Below, one piece after another: positions 19,258-27,360 of a stretch of DNA of 64,000 bases. The stretch covers positions 185,466 to 249,465 of the forward strand of contig JBDVMP010000095.1 in assembly GCA_039970095.1 (NCBI GenBank), read 5' to 3'. Both the position numbers and the translations under genes were made by a program. The DNA is from JAMZMI01 sp039970095. Lineage in GTDB: Bacteria; Bacteroidota; Bacteroidia; Cytophagales; Cyclobacteriaceae. How positions within the stretch are numbered: the first letter of the stretch is position 1; each line of letters begins with the position of its first letter. The notes below the pieces were generated by a model. It searched no databases. It worked only from the letters and a program-made list of their open reading frames with translations, and was not told the DNA's origin.

Positions 19258-19422
19258 CTACTTAGCTTTTGTGTAGATGTGTGGTAATAAGAAATGAAAG
19301 CCCCACTTTAGTGGGGCTTTTTTCATTATCTCTCTGTCCACTTCTTCGGGTCTTTTGAAGTATGGAATCCCTTCCCATGTCGCGCGTTTAGCTTTTTCGG
19401 CGTAACGCGTGACTTTAGTCAT
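19258..19422 (-). CDS. Possible small ORF, unknown (54 aa)
   Basis: ATG at 19422 gives 54 residues, MTKVTRYAEKAKRATWEG at the start and HIYTKAK at the end. Its composition looks protein-like (RATWEGIPYFKRPEEVDREI), but I recognise no family, and its second half runs through a terminator hairpin at 19297-19323, which argues against an active gene. It may be a relic of a longer gene in the scar region. Confidence 0.25.
   Translation of the reverse strand: MTKVTRYAEKAKRATWEGIPYFKRPEEVDREIMKKAPLKWGFHFLLPHIYTKAK
19297..19323 (+). terminator. Terminator hairpin downstream of the immunity gene
   Basis: A perfect 10-bp stem (AAAGCCCCAC with its complement) has a TTTA loop and is followed by a short T run. 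It lies 170 bases after the immunity gene and could end the Rhs tip/immunity transcript. Confidence 0.75.
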
Positions 19423-19464
19423 TGAGAAGATAGCAGGTATGTATTATTGAAGAAAAGAAGAAAG

Positions 19465-19491
19465 CTCAATCAGTGATGGTTGAGTTTTTTT
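19465..19491. terminator. Terminator hairpin beside the regulator remnant
   Basis: An 8-bp stem (CTCAATCA with TGGTTGAG, one G-T pair) has the loop GTGA and seven T on the plus side. On the minus strand it sits immediately after the stop codon of the regulator fragment, so it was probably that gene's terminator and works in both directions. Confidence 0.6.
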
Positions 19492-19614
19492 CTATACGTC
19501 CTGTAGGACATTTGAGAGCGTATCCTTTAGTTTTTTCTTGCCTATGAAAGCATCGATCATGGTGTAGATCGTTTTTTGCTCTTCTTCACTTAGTGTCTCC
19601 TCCGTTCCCGCCAT
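19492..19614 (-). pseudogene. C-terminal remnant of a helix-turn-helix type regulator
   Basis: A 40-codon frame from the ATG at 19614: it contains GTEETLSEEEQKTIYTMIDAF, then GKKKLKDTLSNVLQDV. This resembles the C-terminal tail of XRE-family regulators of Bacteroidota, which follows their DNA-binding domain. The frame extends ten codons upstream, to a stop, without a helix-turn-helix domain. A stand-alone function is unlikely. The family call is from memory and moderately uncertain. Confidence 0.45.
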
Positions 19615-19671
19615 GCTTTGCATGGTGGTCTTAAACGAGAAGAAAGATTAGTCGACCATTTAGATAATGAG

Positions 19672-19709
19672 ATTCCGGTATTCCTGCGCTTCGCTACTGA
19701 AACCGGAAT
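19672..19709. repeat. Short REP-like inverted repeat
   Basis: ATTCCGGT and ACCGGAAT flank 22 bases, and GAC follows. The layout (rich in CCGGAATGAC) is like the extragenic palindromes found scattered in many bacterial genomes. I see only one copy in this window. Confidence 0.35.
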
Positions 19710-19740
19710 GACGGTTCGAAATCCGATTATACTTGAATCA

Positions 19741-22700
19741 CTAGTCGGTGATCATGACTTTCTGTCTAGCGCCATCTGTTTGAATTACATAAACACCTTT
19801 TGGCAAATGACTCAAATCATATTGCCCTTTGCCCGATAAGGCTGGAACTGACAGCAACAATCGCCCGGAAATGTTGAACACTTTGACTTCATGATTTTCT
19901 GACTCAAGAAAATCATAATAGAGCTTACTTCCAGACACGTAAAGACTGTTATTAATTGATTCATGTTGGAAACTGAGCACCCTGGCAGCACTTAACGTAA
20001 AGCGATCGTCAAATGTGCCACTTGCAGAAGTAAAGGAATAGGTCTCTTGAGAAAGATCCACATACTTTCCATTGAGTTTGTCATGCAAAATCAATCCTGA
20101 AACAGGAATCTCGCCTTGAAAACCTCCCAGTGAAATGGCATACTCTCCAGATGTGCCCACACTATACCCCAGAGCAACATCAGACTGATCGCTATCCGGG
20201 AGTCCCTGAATAGCCAGTCTAATCTCTTCATCCTCCACGAGCGAATAGAACTTGAAATTGCCCGACCCCAATATTGCAGCATCATATGCATGATCTATAC
20301 CCACGGAGGCATCCTGCGCATACCCAACTACAGTTGCAACACCTGATACTTCATTACTCAAATTCAATTTGTAAGAATTGATGGTCATAGAATCTCTGAA
20401 AAACCCGTTATCATCATTGTTTGAAGACATAAGCATATTATCCGTGAAAATGATAGACGTAGGAGCTGTGGATTTCACAAAAAAGCCCTGCCCACTTCGG
20501 ATCATTCCGTCCCATTTGATTTCTCCTTCGGCGCGACTGTCTGTATTTCCCATTGCATTCACAATCAAGTAGTCGGAGTTTAAGCCACGACTAGCATCAG
20601 AAGAATGATCATCCCAAATGTAAATGAAACCAGTAATATTCGATTCGCTATTTTCCGTCATAAACGACTCAAAGCTTATGGCCGCAGGGTATGGATTGGA
20701 TACCAGGTTAAAGCCCTGATATTGCTCCTCTTCAGAATTTCCCTGATCTGTATAAGTTAAACTAACATTGATGTCTCCGAAATTCGGTGTGCCACTAAAC
20801 ACCACTTTACCATCCTGATCTCCAGTAAATGAGCTGAAGTACCCCTGTCCTACTTCCATTTCTGTGATCGACAGTTCGTCAGGAGTTTTGAACCGTTTCA
20901 AACCGTCGCTTTGGCCTGGCTCGTAGGCTTCTGATTCATCATAAGCGTACACAATAGGGTTTGTTCCAAGTGCGTCAAACGTGGCTGCTTGTACAGGTGA
21001 GCCTACTGTACTGTATCTGCCTGTATTCGAATCAAATGTGGTTTCTCTTTCAATTTGATAGCCCAAACCTGATACACTACCAAAGGTTAACAACGATCCT
21101 CCAGACTTGAGGATAAGCAAGCCGTCATTGCTAATGTCTTCGTTTACGGTAAGCGCAGTTTCAGCTGATATGGTCACTGTTGCACCATTGTCAATTTCCA
21201 CGGATTGAGCTATTAGGCTCTCCGTTGATGTCCAGTCGCCGCTAAACAAGAGGTTCTTATTTTCGGGTGGCGTTGACTGGCTGTTCCAGTTGGCACCATC
21301 CCAGATGTACAGTTCTATAATTGTTAGAAGCTGGTCTTCCGGGTCTGCAGCTTCGTAATTCGCTGACCCTGCTTGAGCGGCCGTTATGGTCACTTCGCCA
21401 TCTGACAGCAATGTGACCGTACTTCCAGACACAGTCGCTGTTTCAGTATCGCTACTCGAATAGGTCAATGGACTGCCACTACCTCCACCAGTTGCCGTGA
21501 GGTCGAATGTATTACTGTCTATTATATTTTGAATCGTTATCTCCGGAAAATTAATCTGTTGAGAGGCTTTGTTGATGGTCAAAGTTCCCGAAGTACTTTC
21601 TCCCCCAAAGTCCGGGTCGCCAGCTTCAATGGTCGCTATTACATTATATTCTCCTGCGTCCGTCGGCATATCCTCAGACCCATCATAGGTGATGACTACT
21701 TCCAGGTTTTCAGGATAAGTAACTACCCCAACCTCATGAGTGCCTCCATCATAAGTTTGTGTTAATTCAGATAGCTGAATAGATGCTTCGGGTTCAGAGG
21801 TTTGTACAGCCCCCAGGTCTACATTGACTCCACGTGCGTTTCCGTTGATGTCTTTTTGTTTTATATCAGAGCCAATCTGGCCTGATCCTAAGACAAGGCT
21901 ACCGGTGGCAGACACTGTTTGCACTCCGAAGCTGTTGGTGACAATGTTCGGCGAGGCACCTCCATCTATTAAGACTTCTGAAGAACTCTTTGTGAAAGCC
22001 GTATTGATGGAGTTGGATGGGTCCAGCGTAATACTGGCACCTACAGTAATCTTGCCTATTAGGTTTGATTCAAAATCATCGAAGAAACTCGCGTTAGCAG
22101 AAGTAGCCGTCACAAGCATATCTACGCCTTCTGTACTTCCGTCTGCCACATTATCCACCAAAATATTATTTATAAACTTAAATGAGCCTGAAGGAACCAC
22201 ATGTTTAATTGCGGGCGCAACCGTAGAAGGGTCTGCACCTGTAGCCACATTATCAATAAATGTACTGTTCGTGATGATGCCATAACCCTCAGATTGACTA
22301 TTGTTTGCTGTGATCACACGACCATTGGTTGTGTTTCCGGGTACGGCAAGACCTAGTGGATTATCCAACGTGCCATTATTATAAAACACACAGTTGCGCA
22401 CTTCGAATGATCCGTTGGAGCTGGCATGGATCACGCCGCTGGCGTAATTGCCCAATTGAGGATATGCTCCGCTGGAAATCTGCGGCATGGCGTAATTATT
22501 GGTAAAAGAACAATCTTCAAAAATCGCCTTGTTATTGCCACTTCCACTCACTTGAACAGCACCGCCAAATCTGGCTGTACCGCTTTCAATCCTGCATTTC
22601 CGTGCTGTGAAAATACTTTGGCCACCGTTACTTTGCGTGATATTGACAATTCCACCGCCAATATTGCTACCGTACCATCCACAATTTCTAATAGTCAGTC

Positions 22701-24879
22701 CCTCTATGGTGAGGCTTTGGTTTGCGGTAGTTAACAAAGCAAATCTCCCCTGGTTAGATTCTGAAACATAGACTGGTTCAGTTCCATTTTGAAGGATTGT
22801 CACATCTGCCCCCTCTCCGATCAGGGTAATGGTCTTTGAAATATTAAGTTGAGAACCGCCTCCGGTGTAAGTGTAAGTTCCAGCTTTTATGAAAATAGTA
22901 TCTCCGGAAACGGCTTCTGAGTAAGCTTTGGATAAAGTAGCATATGGGTTTTCCTCAGTCCCATCGCCAGTCGTATCGTCACCAGAAGGCGAAACAAACG
23001 ACCGTGCAACTCGAGGTTCAGGTGTAGTAATAGTACCATCCAGCACATCAGAAATGAAATTAGCCATTTCGAATAGCACATCCTCATACTCTGGCTGATT
23101 CAGGTTGAAAAACGCATGAACTTCTCCAGGGTAGATCACTGTTTCGGCAATACCTCCATTGTTGTTGATGGCATCTTCAAAAAGTGTACTCTGTGTATAG
23201 GGTATAGTTGTATCAACATCACCGTGCATCATAATGGTGGCAGGAGGAACGTCTCTTAACTGGAAAATAGGAGAATTGGCCTCCGCACTTGGGTCTTCCT
23301 GTCCATAGCCATTTCCCTGCCCCCAACTGCCGCCATCGTTTACAAAGTCATACATACCATTGAAACCAATAAACCCGACAGTCCCATCATACCGCTGAGC
23401 AGCCAGGGCGGCCAATGGAGATCCGGCTGAGCCTCCGCTAAAGAATACTTTGGTCATATCAAAGTTGTAAGTAGCAGCATTGGCCACAGCCCATTGGTAT
23501 GCCGCATCCACGTCTTCCATGGCCAAGGTAAATGATCCATTGGACCCTTTACATCTATAGGAAATCCCCAACGTGGCAACACCTAAATTATCAGCTAGAT
23601 AAACGTCGTGAGGAGAATAACTAGCGGACGATGCTGCTAATGTGCCTCCTGACCATCCGCCACCATGCACCCATATGTGCACCGGCACCTTTTCTGTGCG
23701 GTCTTCCGGCAACACCAATTTCAGCGGTAATTCATGGCCGGCTTGCGGATAATCTACTGTCGCCATTGGCGAAAGGATCACTGTATCAACGCCATAAGTG
23801 GATTCAGACACCACAATCATATTATATTCGGATCGGGCCGCAACACCTAACCCAACTCCGTCCGTGGACTTCAGGTTATCATCCAGCTCAATAGTGACCA
23901 GCGCAGCATAAGGCCAATCCTCACCATTGTCAAAGGTGAGTTCATTTGAGGCTGTGAGCGTCCAGCTACCCGGAGCTTCGGTTGCGCTCTTATTAATATA
24001 TACTTTCGGTAAAGTGGAGTTTATATCAACATTTTGATTGAAGGTGATTCGTAAATTTTCTGATATACCTAAGTGAGTTCTGTCTTTAGGATAGACATCA
24101 GAAATCTCAAAATCAGATCTGACAACTTCAGGGTAATCCGAAGATAAACGGGCCTTAGCATCCTCCATCTCTGTGGTGCTAAATGGTTCTCCAAACATCA
24201 TCAACTCCGCCATTTCCGTGTGGAAGTAGGTATAGTTCCCGTCGGCTTGCCTGGCAAGATTGATCAGATGATCATCTTCGTTTTGGAAAATAGCTCCGTC
24301 TAAAACCCCTGTTTGCATAATGCTTGATGTATTATCGAAATATGTATAATTACCGGACGCATCGACGCTAAATCCAAAAAAGAAAAACTCATTTTCAGGT
24401 AGGTTATTCAGTACTATTTGTTTGTAATTAGGGAGACCATATTGAATCGTCATATCACCATTTCCCTTTCGGGTAAACCGTACCCCAGAGCAAGTGCCCC
24501 AATTGTTGTTGTCCACCCTGAAATTACCAAAGAGCACTGCTACGCTACCTACATCTCCGGTTTTGCCAACATAAAAAGCAGAGAAGGTATTGTCGGATGT
24601 ATAGGCATTGGAACCTTCGATAGTCATGTAGGAGCCATTGTTAACAAACCCAACATTCACTTTTCCCGGGTATGTTTCCTGCATCTGCTCACCAGCCAAA
24701 GCAGGGTCAGCCTGAACAGCATCGCCCTCTCCCACTTCATTTTCCCAGCGAATCACTGCGCCATTTTCATCTTCTATGATTCCGCTATCGTTTTTCAGCC
24801 ACAGCAAAGTATCCTGAGTCTGACCAAATAGGGAAGTGAAAAACAATGACAAATAAATAATAAGTACCGACTTCTTCAT
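19741..24879 (-). CDS. Multidomain T9SS-secreted esterase/beta-helix protein
   Basis: 1,712 residues. A signal peptide (ending about residue 19, LFGQ) is followed by a LamG-like jelly roll (about 25-250) and an Ig-like SbsA-type domain (about 255-350). An alpha/beta hydrolase of the acetyl-esterase class follows (about 370-610): HGGGWSGG oxyanion region near 404, serine in GGSAG near 482, aspartate in MHGDVD near 554 and histidine in GEVHAFF near 588. Next comes a right-handed parallel beta-helix (about 630-1000; GTEENPYATLSKAYSEAVSGDTIFIKAGTY-like opening), then MBG/Big-type repeats (about 1030-1180). The end holds the about-400-residue module shared with the proteins at 10147 and 58516, and a T9SS sorting domain (VKVFNISGRLLLSV to VMITD). 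It probably deacetylates and binds a surface-bound polysaccharide. The substrate is not shown, and the beta-helix may be a lyase or only a binding part. Confidence 0.8.
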   Translation of the reverse strand: MKKSVLIIYLSLFFTSLFGQTQDTLLWLKNDSGIIEDENGAVIRWENEVGEGDAVQADPALAGEQMQETYPGKVNVGFVNNGSYMTIEGSNAYTSDNTFSAFYVGKTGDVGSVAVLFGNFRVDNNNWGTCSGVRFTRKGNGDMTIQYGLPNYKQIVLNNLPENEFFFFGFSVDASGNYTYFDNTSSIMQTGVLDGAIFQNEDDHLINLARQADGNYTYFHTEMAELMMFGEPFSTTEMEDAKARLSSDYPEVVRSDFEISDVYPKDRTHLGISENLRITFNQNVDINSTLPKVYINKSATEAPGSWTLTASNELTFDNGEDWPYAALVTIELDDNLKSTDGVGLGVAARSEYNMIVVSESTYGVDTVILSPMATVDYPQAGHELPLKLVLPEDRTEKVPVHIWVHGGGWSGGTLAASSASYSPHDVYLADNLGVATLGISYRCKGSNGSFTLAMEDVDAAYQWAVANAATYNFDMTKVFFSGGSAGSPLAALAAQRYDGTVGFIGFNGMYDFVNDGGSWGQGNGYGQEDPSAEANSPIFQLRDVPPATIMMHGDVDTTIPYTQSTLFEDAINNNGGIAETVIYPGEVHAFFNLNQPEYEDVLFEMANFISDVLDGTITTPEPRVARSFVSPSGDDTTGDGTEENPYATLSKAYSEAVSGDTIFIKAGTYTYTGGGSQLNISKTITLIGEGADVTILQNGTEPVYVSESNQGRFALLTTANQSLTIEGLTIRNCGWYGSNIGGGIVNITQSNGGQSIFTARKCRIESGTARFGGAVQVSGSGNNKAIFEDCSFTNNYAMPQISSGAYPQLGNYASGVIHASSNGSFEVRNCVFYNNGTLDNPLGLAVPGNTTNGRVITANNSQSEGYGIITNSTFIDNVATGADPSTVAPAIKHVVPSGSFKFINNILVDNVADGSTEGVDMLVTATSANASFFDDFESNLIGKITVGASITLDPSNSINTAFTKSSSEVLIDGGASPNIVTNSFGVQTVSATGSLVLGSGQIGSDIKQKDINGNARGVNVDLGAVQTSEPEASIQLSELTQTYDGGTHEVGVVTYPENLEVVITYDGSEDMPTDAGEYNVIATIEAGDPDFGGESTSGTLTINKASQQINFPEITIQNIIDSNTFDLTATGGGSGSPLTYSSSDTETATVSGSTVTLLSDGEVTITAAQAGSANYEAADPEDQLLTIIELYIWDGANWNSQSTPPENKNLLFSGDWTSTESLIAQSVEIDNGATVTISAETALTVNEDISNDGLLILKSGGSLLTFGSVSGLGYQIERETTFDSNTGRYSTVGSPVQAATFDALGTNPIVYAYDESEAYEPGQSDGLKRFKTPDELSITEMEVGQGYFSSFTGDQDGKVVFSGTPNFGDINVSLTYTDQGNSEEEQYQGFNLVSNPYPAAISFESFMTENSESNITGFIYIWDDHSSDASRGLNSDYLIVNAMGNTDSRAEGEIKWDGMIRSGQGFFVKSTAPTSIIFTDNMLMSSNNDDNGFFRDSMTINSYKLNLSNEVSGVATVVGYAQDASVGIDHAYDAAILGSGNFKFYSLVEDEEIRLAIQGLPDSDQSDVALGYSVGTSGEYAISLGGFQGEIPVSGLILHDKLNGKYVDLSQETYSFTSASGTFDDRFTLSAARVLSFQHESINNSLYVSGSKLYYDFLESENHEVKVFNISGRLLLSVPALSGKGQYDLSHLPKGVYVIQTDGARQKVMITD

Positions 24880-25238
24880 TTTGAAATATTCTAACTAATT
24901 ATTGATTGGGATTCTAAGCGCATTTCATGCAAACTCCCTCAATACAAATTACCTCAATTTGCAATGAACTGCGGGGTTATTCATTAGTCAGTACCGGGTG
25001 GGTAAATGATCAAATATCTTTATCAGAGCTTGCGAAAAATGAAAAATCATCAAAAACAGGTCGCTGACAGGCTCTTTCAATTTATATTTTTTCATATCCA
25101 CCAAATGGAAAAATCCCTGCAAAGAAGAATGTAGATCACTATTGCAAAACCCCTTCCCTACCTTTTGACTTGATTTCTGAGCCTACTCCTTGCAGCGCTC
25201 TGATAATTCTAAAAAACCTCTTTTTTCCATGCTTTTGC
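24880..25238. other. Intergenic region before the esterase/beta-helix gene
   Basis: This stretch separates two minus-strand genes and must carry the promoter of the 1,712-residue protein. I see no clear hairpin or -7 box. An 82-codon frame here overlaps the dehydrogenase gene and has no coding character. Confidence 0.4.
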
Positions 25239-27323
25239 TCACTTTTGAATGAAGGCTTTTCCTTCCAAATGATTGGTGGTGTTTGATTGAATAAAAAACT
25301 CAGCCTTCCATAAAAAGAGGGTTTCCTTAGGAATTTGGTTGCGTCGAATATGAACCCATTCGTCCCACGACATATTTTTAAACGCAATTATTTTTTTGCC
25401 ACTCAGGTCATATATGACGATATCCAATGTCTTAATATCTGCTTGGCTTTCACTAGAAAAAAGATCATATATGTGAGCCGGGGTAATAGCAAGAGGCTCC
25501 ACCAATATGGGGTAGTCCGAAGTTTGAAATACCACCGAATCACTTTTGCTCAATTCTTTTCCATCCCGAAAAGAACGCAGCACGTACCCATATGGCTCGC
25601 CAAAAGTGACTGTTGAATCCAAATAAGAGGTGGTTTCAGACGTGAGTGTGTAAACTTCAAATGTATTTAAAGCGTCTGTTCGGCGAATATTAAAAGTGGT
25701 GAAGGTGTCAACCGACGCGCTCCATTCAAGCAAAATGCCTTGATGAGTATCATCCCAACTTAAACTTATGGTCTCGGGAAGGGTCAAATCAACGGGGTAT
25801 TCGATGGTCTGAAAACTCTCCTCAGCGCTATTCAATTCTCCCCCATTCCTCATCATTTTAAGTGAATAAGTATATGGTTGCCCAAATGTGGCGTTGCTGT
25901 CTGTATATGATCTTTCATTATAATTCAAAGTGTCCAAAATCAGTATTTCATCTCCTACCTCTCGCTCAATTATAAAGTAGGACAAATAATCGGCAGCAGC
26001 GTTCCAATTTAGTGCGAAGGACGAGTCTGCAGACTGAAATGCAAGCGACAATTCTGACACGCCTAAAGCCGCATCCCGTTTCTTGCCTATCCTATATAGT
26101 GAATTGATGTTATTGTCTTCACGCTCGCTGCTAATAACATAAACATCTCCGTAAGGTGTGATAGCCAAATCCCGCACTCTATCAAATGTCTCATTGAAAA
26201 TCGTTTCAACCGATGTAATCTCATCCTGACTATTATTGAGTTTCATTAGCCGGATGTCTTTTTCTCTGAGTGTTGCCAGCATAAGACTATTTTTCCATTC
26301 GGGTATGGTATCGCTATTGTAGAAGTCTAAACCACTCGGAGCTACCCTTTCATTTAAAAATGAATGTGCCGGCTCTGTGATGTTGAAATTTTCGCAATAG
26401 TCAGACTCATCTTCATAACCATAGGGATACACATCCGCTAGATGGTTATTCGTTCCGAAGTAAGGCGCTAACTCACTTTCTCCTCCTTCAGCAATATTAT
26501 CGTTCCAATTTCCGGGGTAATTATCATCGCAAAATCCTTTCACAAATGGCCACCCATAGTTGTTGCCAGATTGGATCAGGTTAACTTCATCGTCCGAGTT
26601 AGGGCCGTGTTCAGACGAAAATATGTTTCCACTAGTTGTCTGTATCAATCCCTGAGGGTTTCTATGTCCGAAGGTATAGATATAGTCAAAAGGAGTATCC
26701 AACGCGGTAAATGGGTTATCCGAAGGAACACTTCCATCCAGGTTGAACCGCAGTGTTTTTCCATTGAGCTGATCCATACGCTGTGCATAAGACCTTTTGA
26801 ATTCATCTCCTGTGGTCACCAGTAATTTTTGATCCTGAGTGATAATCATGCGGCCACCAGAGTGCTTGTCATATCCAGCATAATCATCTATAAATACCAC
26901 TTCATTTTCGAGGGTGTCGGTTTTAGCGTTATATTCTAACCGTGAGATTCGGGTAGTCACAGTGCTTGGCGCAATAAAATCGTAGTTGTACATCACATAA
27001 ACCCAGGGTACTTCGGGAAAATCAGGATGCAACGCCAACCCAAAAAGACCAATTGCAGCCGGGTTTCCATGTGTTTCGTCGATAGCCGCCGGCAGAACTG
27101 TCAACGTTTTAAAGGTGTTGTATTTCGGATCATACTTGATGATTGCACCAGTGGTTTGTGTCAGCCAGAGATGATCATCTGAACCCCAATAGATTTCCCA
27201 GGGGAAATCAAGATTGGACACCAATTTTTCAGTGTCCAATACTGTCTGACCAATGGTACAATGAACAATCAATAATAAACCGGTAACCAACCCGCTTTTC
27301 GCCTTTGAAAAAATAGAAGTCAT
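25239..27323 (-). CDS. Secreted PQQ-type sugar dehydrogenase (GSDH family) with Fn3-like domains
   Basis: 694 residues from the ATG at 27323. A longer frame reaches 27410 inside the previous gene but would bury the signal peptide (MTSIFSKAKSGLVTGLLLIVHCTIGQ). Residues about 30-420 form the six-bladed propeller of soluble glucose/sorbosone dehydrogenases: LDFPWEIYWGSDDHLWLTQ, KHSGGRMIITQD, FGHRNPQG, SSEHGPNSDDEVNLI and NNYGWPFVKG. These contain the arginine, histidine and acidic residues that hold PQQ and calcium. Two fibronectin-like domains follow (about 430-620). The last 80 residues weakly resemble a sorting domain (LDIVIYDLSGKKI). It starts 38 bases after the esterase-GH117 gene, so they likely form an operon. 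It would oxidise a sugar released by that enzyme; the substrate is unknown. Confidence 0.8.
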   Translation of the reverse strand: MTSIFSKAKSGLVTGLLLIVHCTIGQTVLDTEKLVSNLDFPWEIYWGSDDHLWLTQTTGAIIKYDPKYNTFKTLTVLPAAIDETHGNPAAIGLFGLALHPDFPEVPWVYVMYNYDFIAPSTVTTRISRLEYNAKTDTLENEVVFIDDYAGYDKHSGGRMIITQDQKLLVTTGDEFKRSYAQRMDQLNGKTLRFNLDGSVPSDNPFTALDTPFDYIYTFGHRNPQGLIQTTSGNIFSSEHGPNSDDEVNLIQSGNNYGWPFVKGFCDDNYPGNWNDNIAEGGESELAPYFGTNNHLADVYPYGYEDESDYCENFNITEPAHSFLNERVAPSGLDFYNSDTIPEWKNSLMLATLREKDIRLMKLNNSQDEITSVETIFNETFDRVRDLAITPYGDVYVISSEREDNNINSLYRIGKKRDAALGVSELSLAFQSADSSFALNWNAAADYLSYFIIEREVGDEILILDTLNYNERSYTDSNATFGQPYTYSLKMMRNGGELNSAEESFQTIEYPVDLTLPETISLSWDDTHQGILLEWSASVDTFTTFNIRRTDALNTFEVYTLTSETTSYLDSTVTFGEPYGYVLRSFRDGKELSKSDSVVFQTSDYPILVEPLAITPAHIYDLFSSESQADIKTLDIVIYDLSGKKIIAFKNMSWDEWVHIRRNQIPKETLFLWKAEFFIQSNTTNHLEGKAFIQK

Positions 27324-27360
27324 CGTTTGTTTAGTCTGATATGTTAGCCTCTGGTAGGAC

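Larger units (their letters stand above)
19128..19740. other. Scar region with gene remnants and hairpins
   Basis: No intact gene of ordinary size lies here. It holds a possible 54-codon frame on the minus strand, two hairpins with T tracts, a fragment of a regulator-like gene and a short inverted repeat (separate entries). A 36-codon minus-strand frame at about 19150-19260 (GLATNWHLAREGIS...) also stays open without a start codon. The pattern suggests past insertions and deletions. Confidence 0.5.

Noticed and set aside
25139..25387. 82-codon minus-strand frame
   Set aside because: Overlaps the dehydrogenase gene in another frame and lacks coding character.
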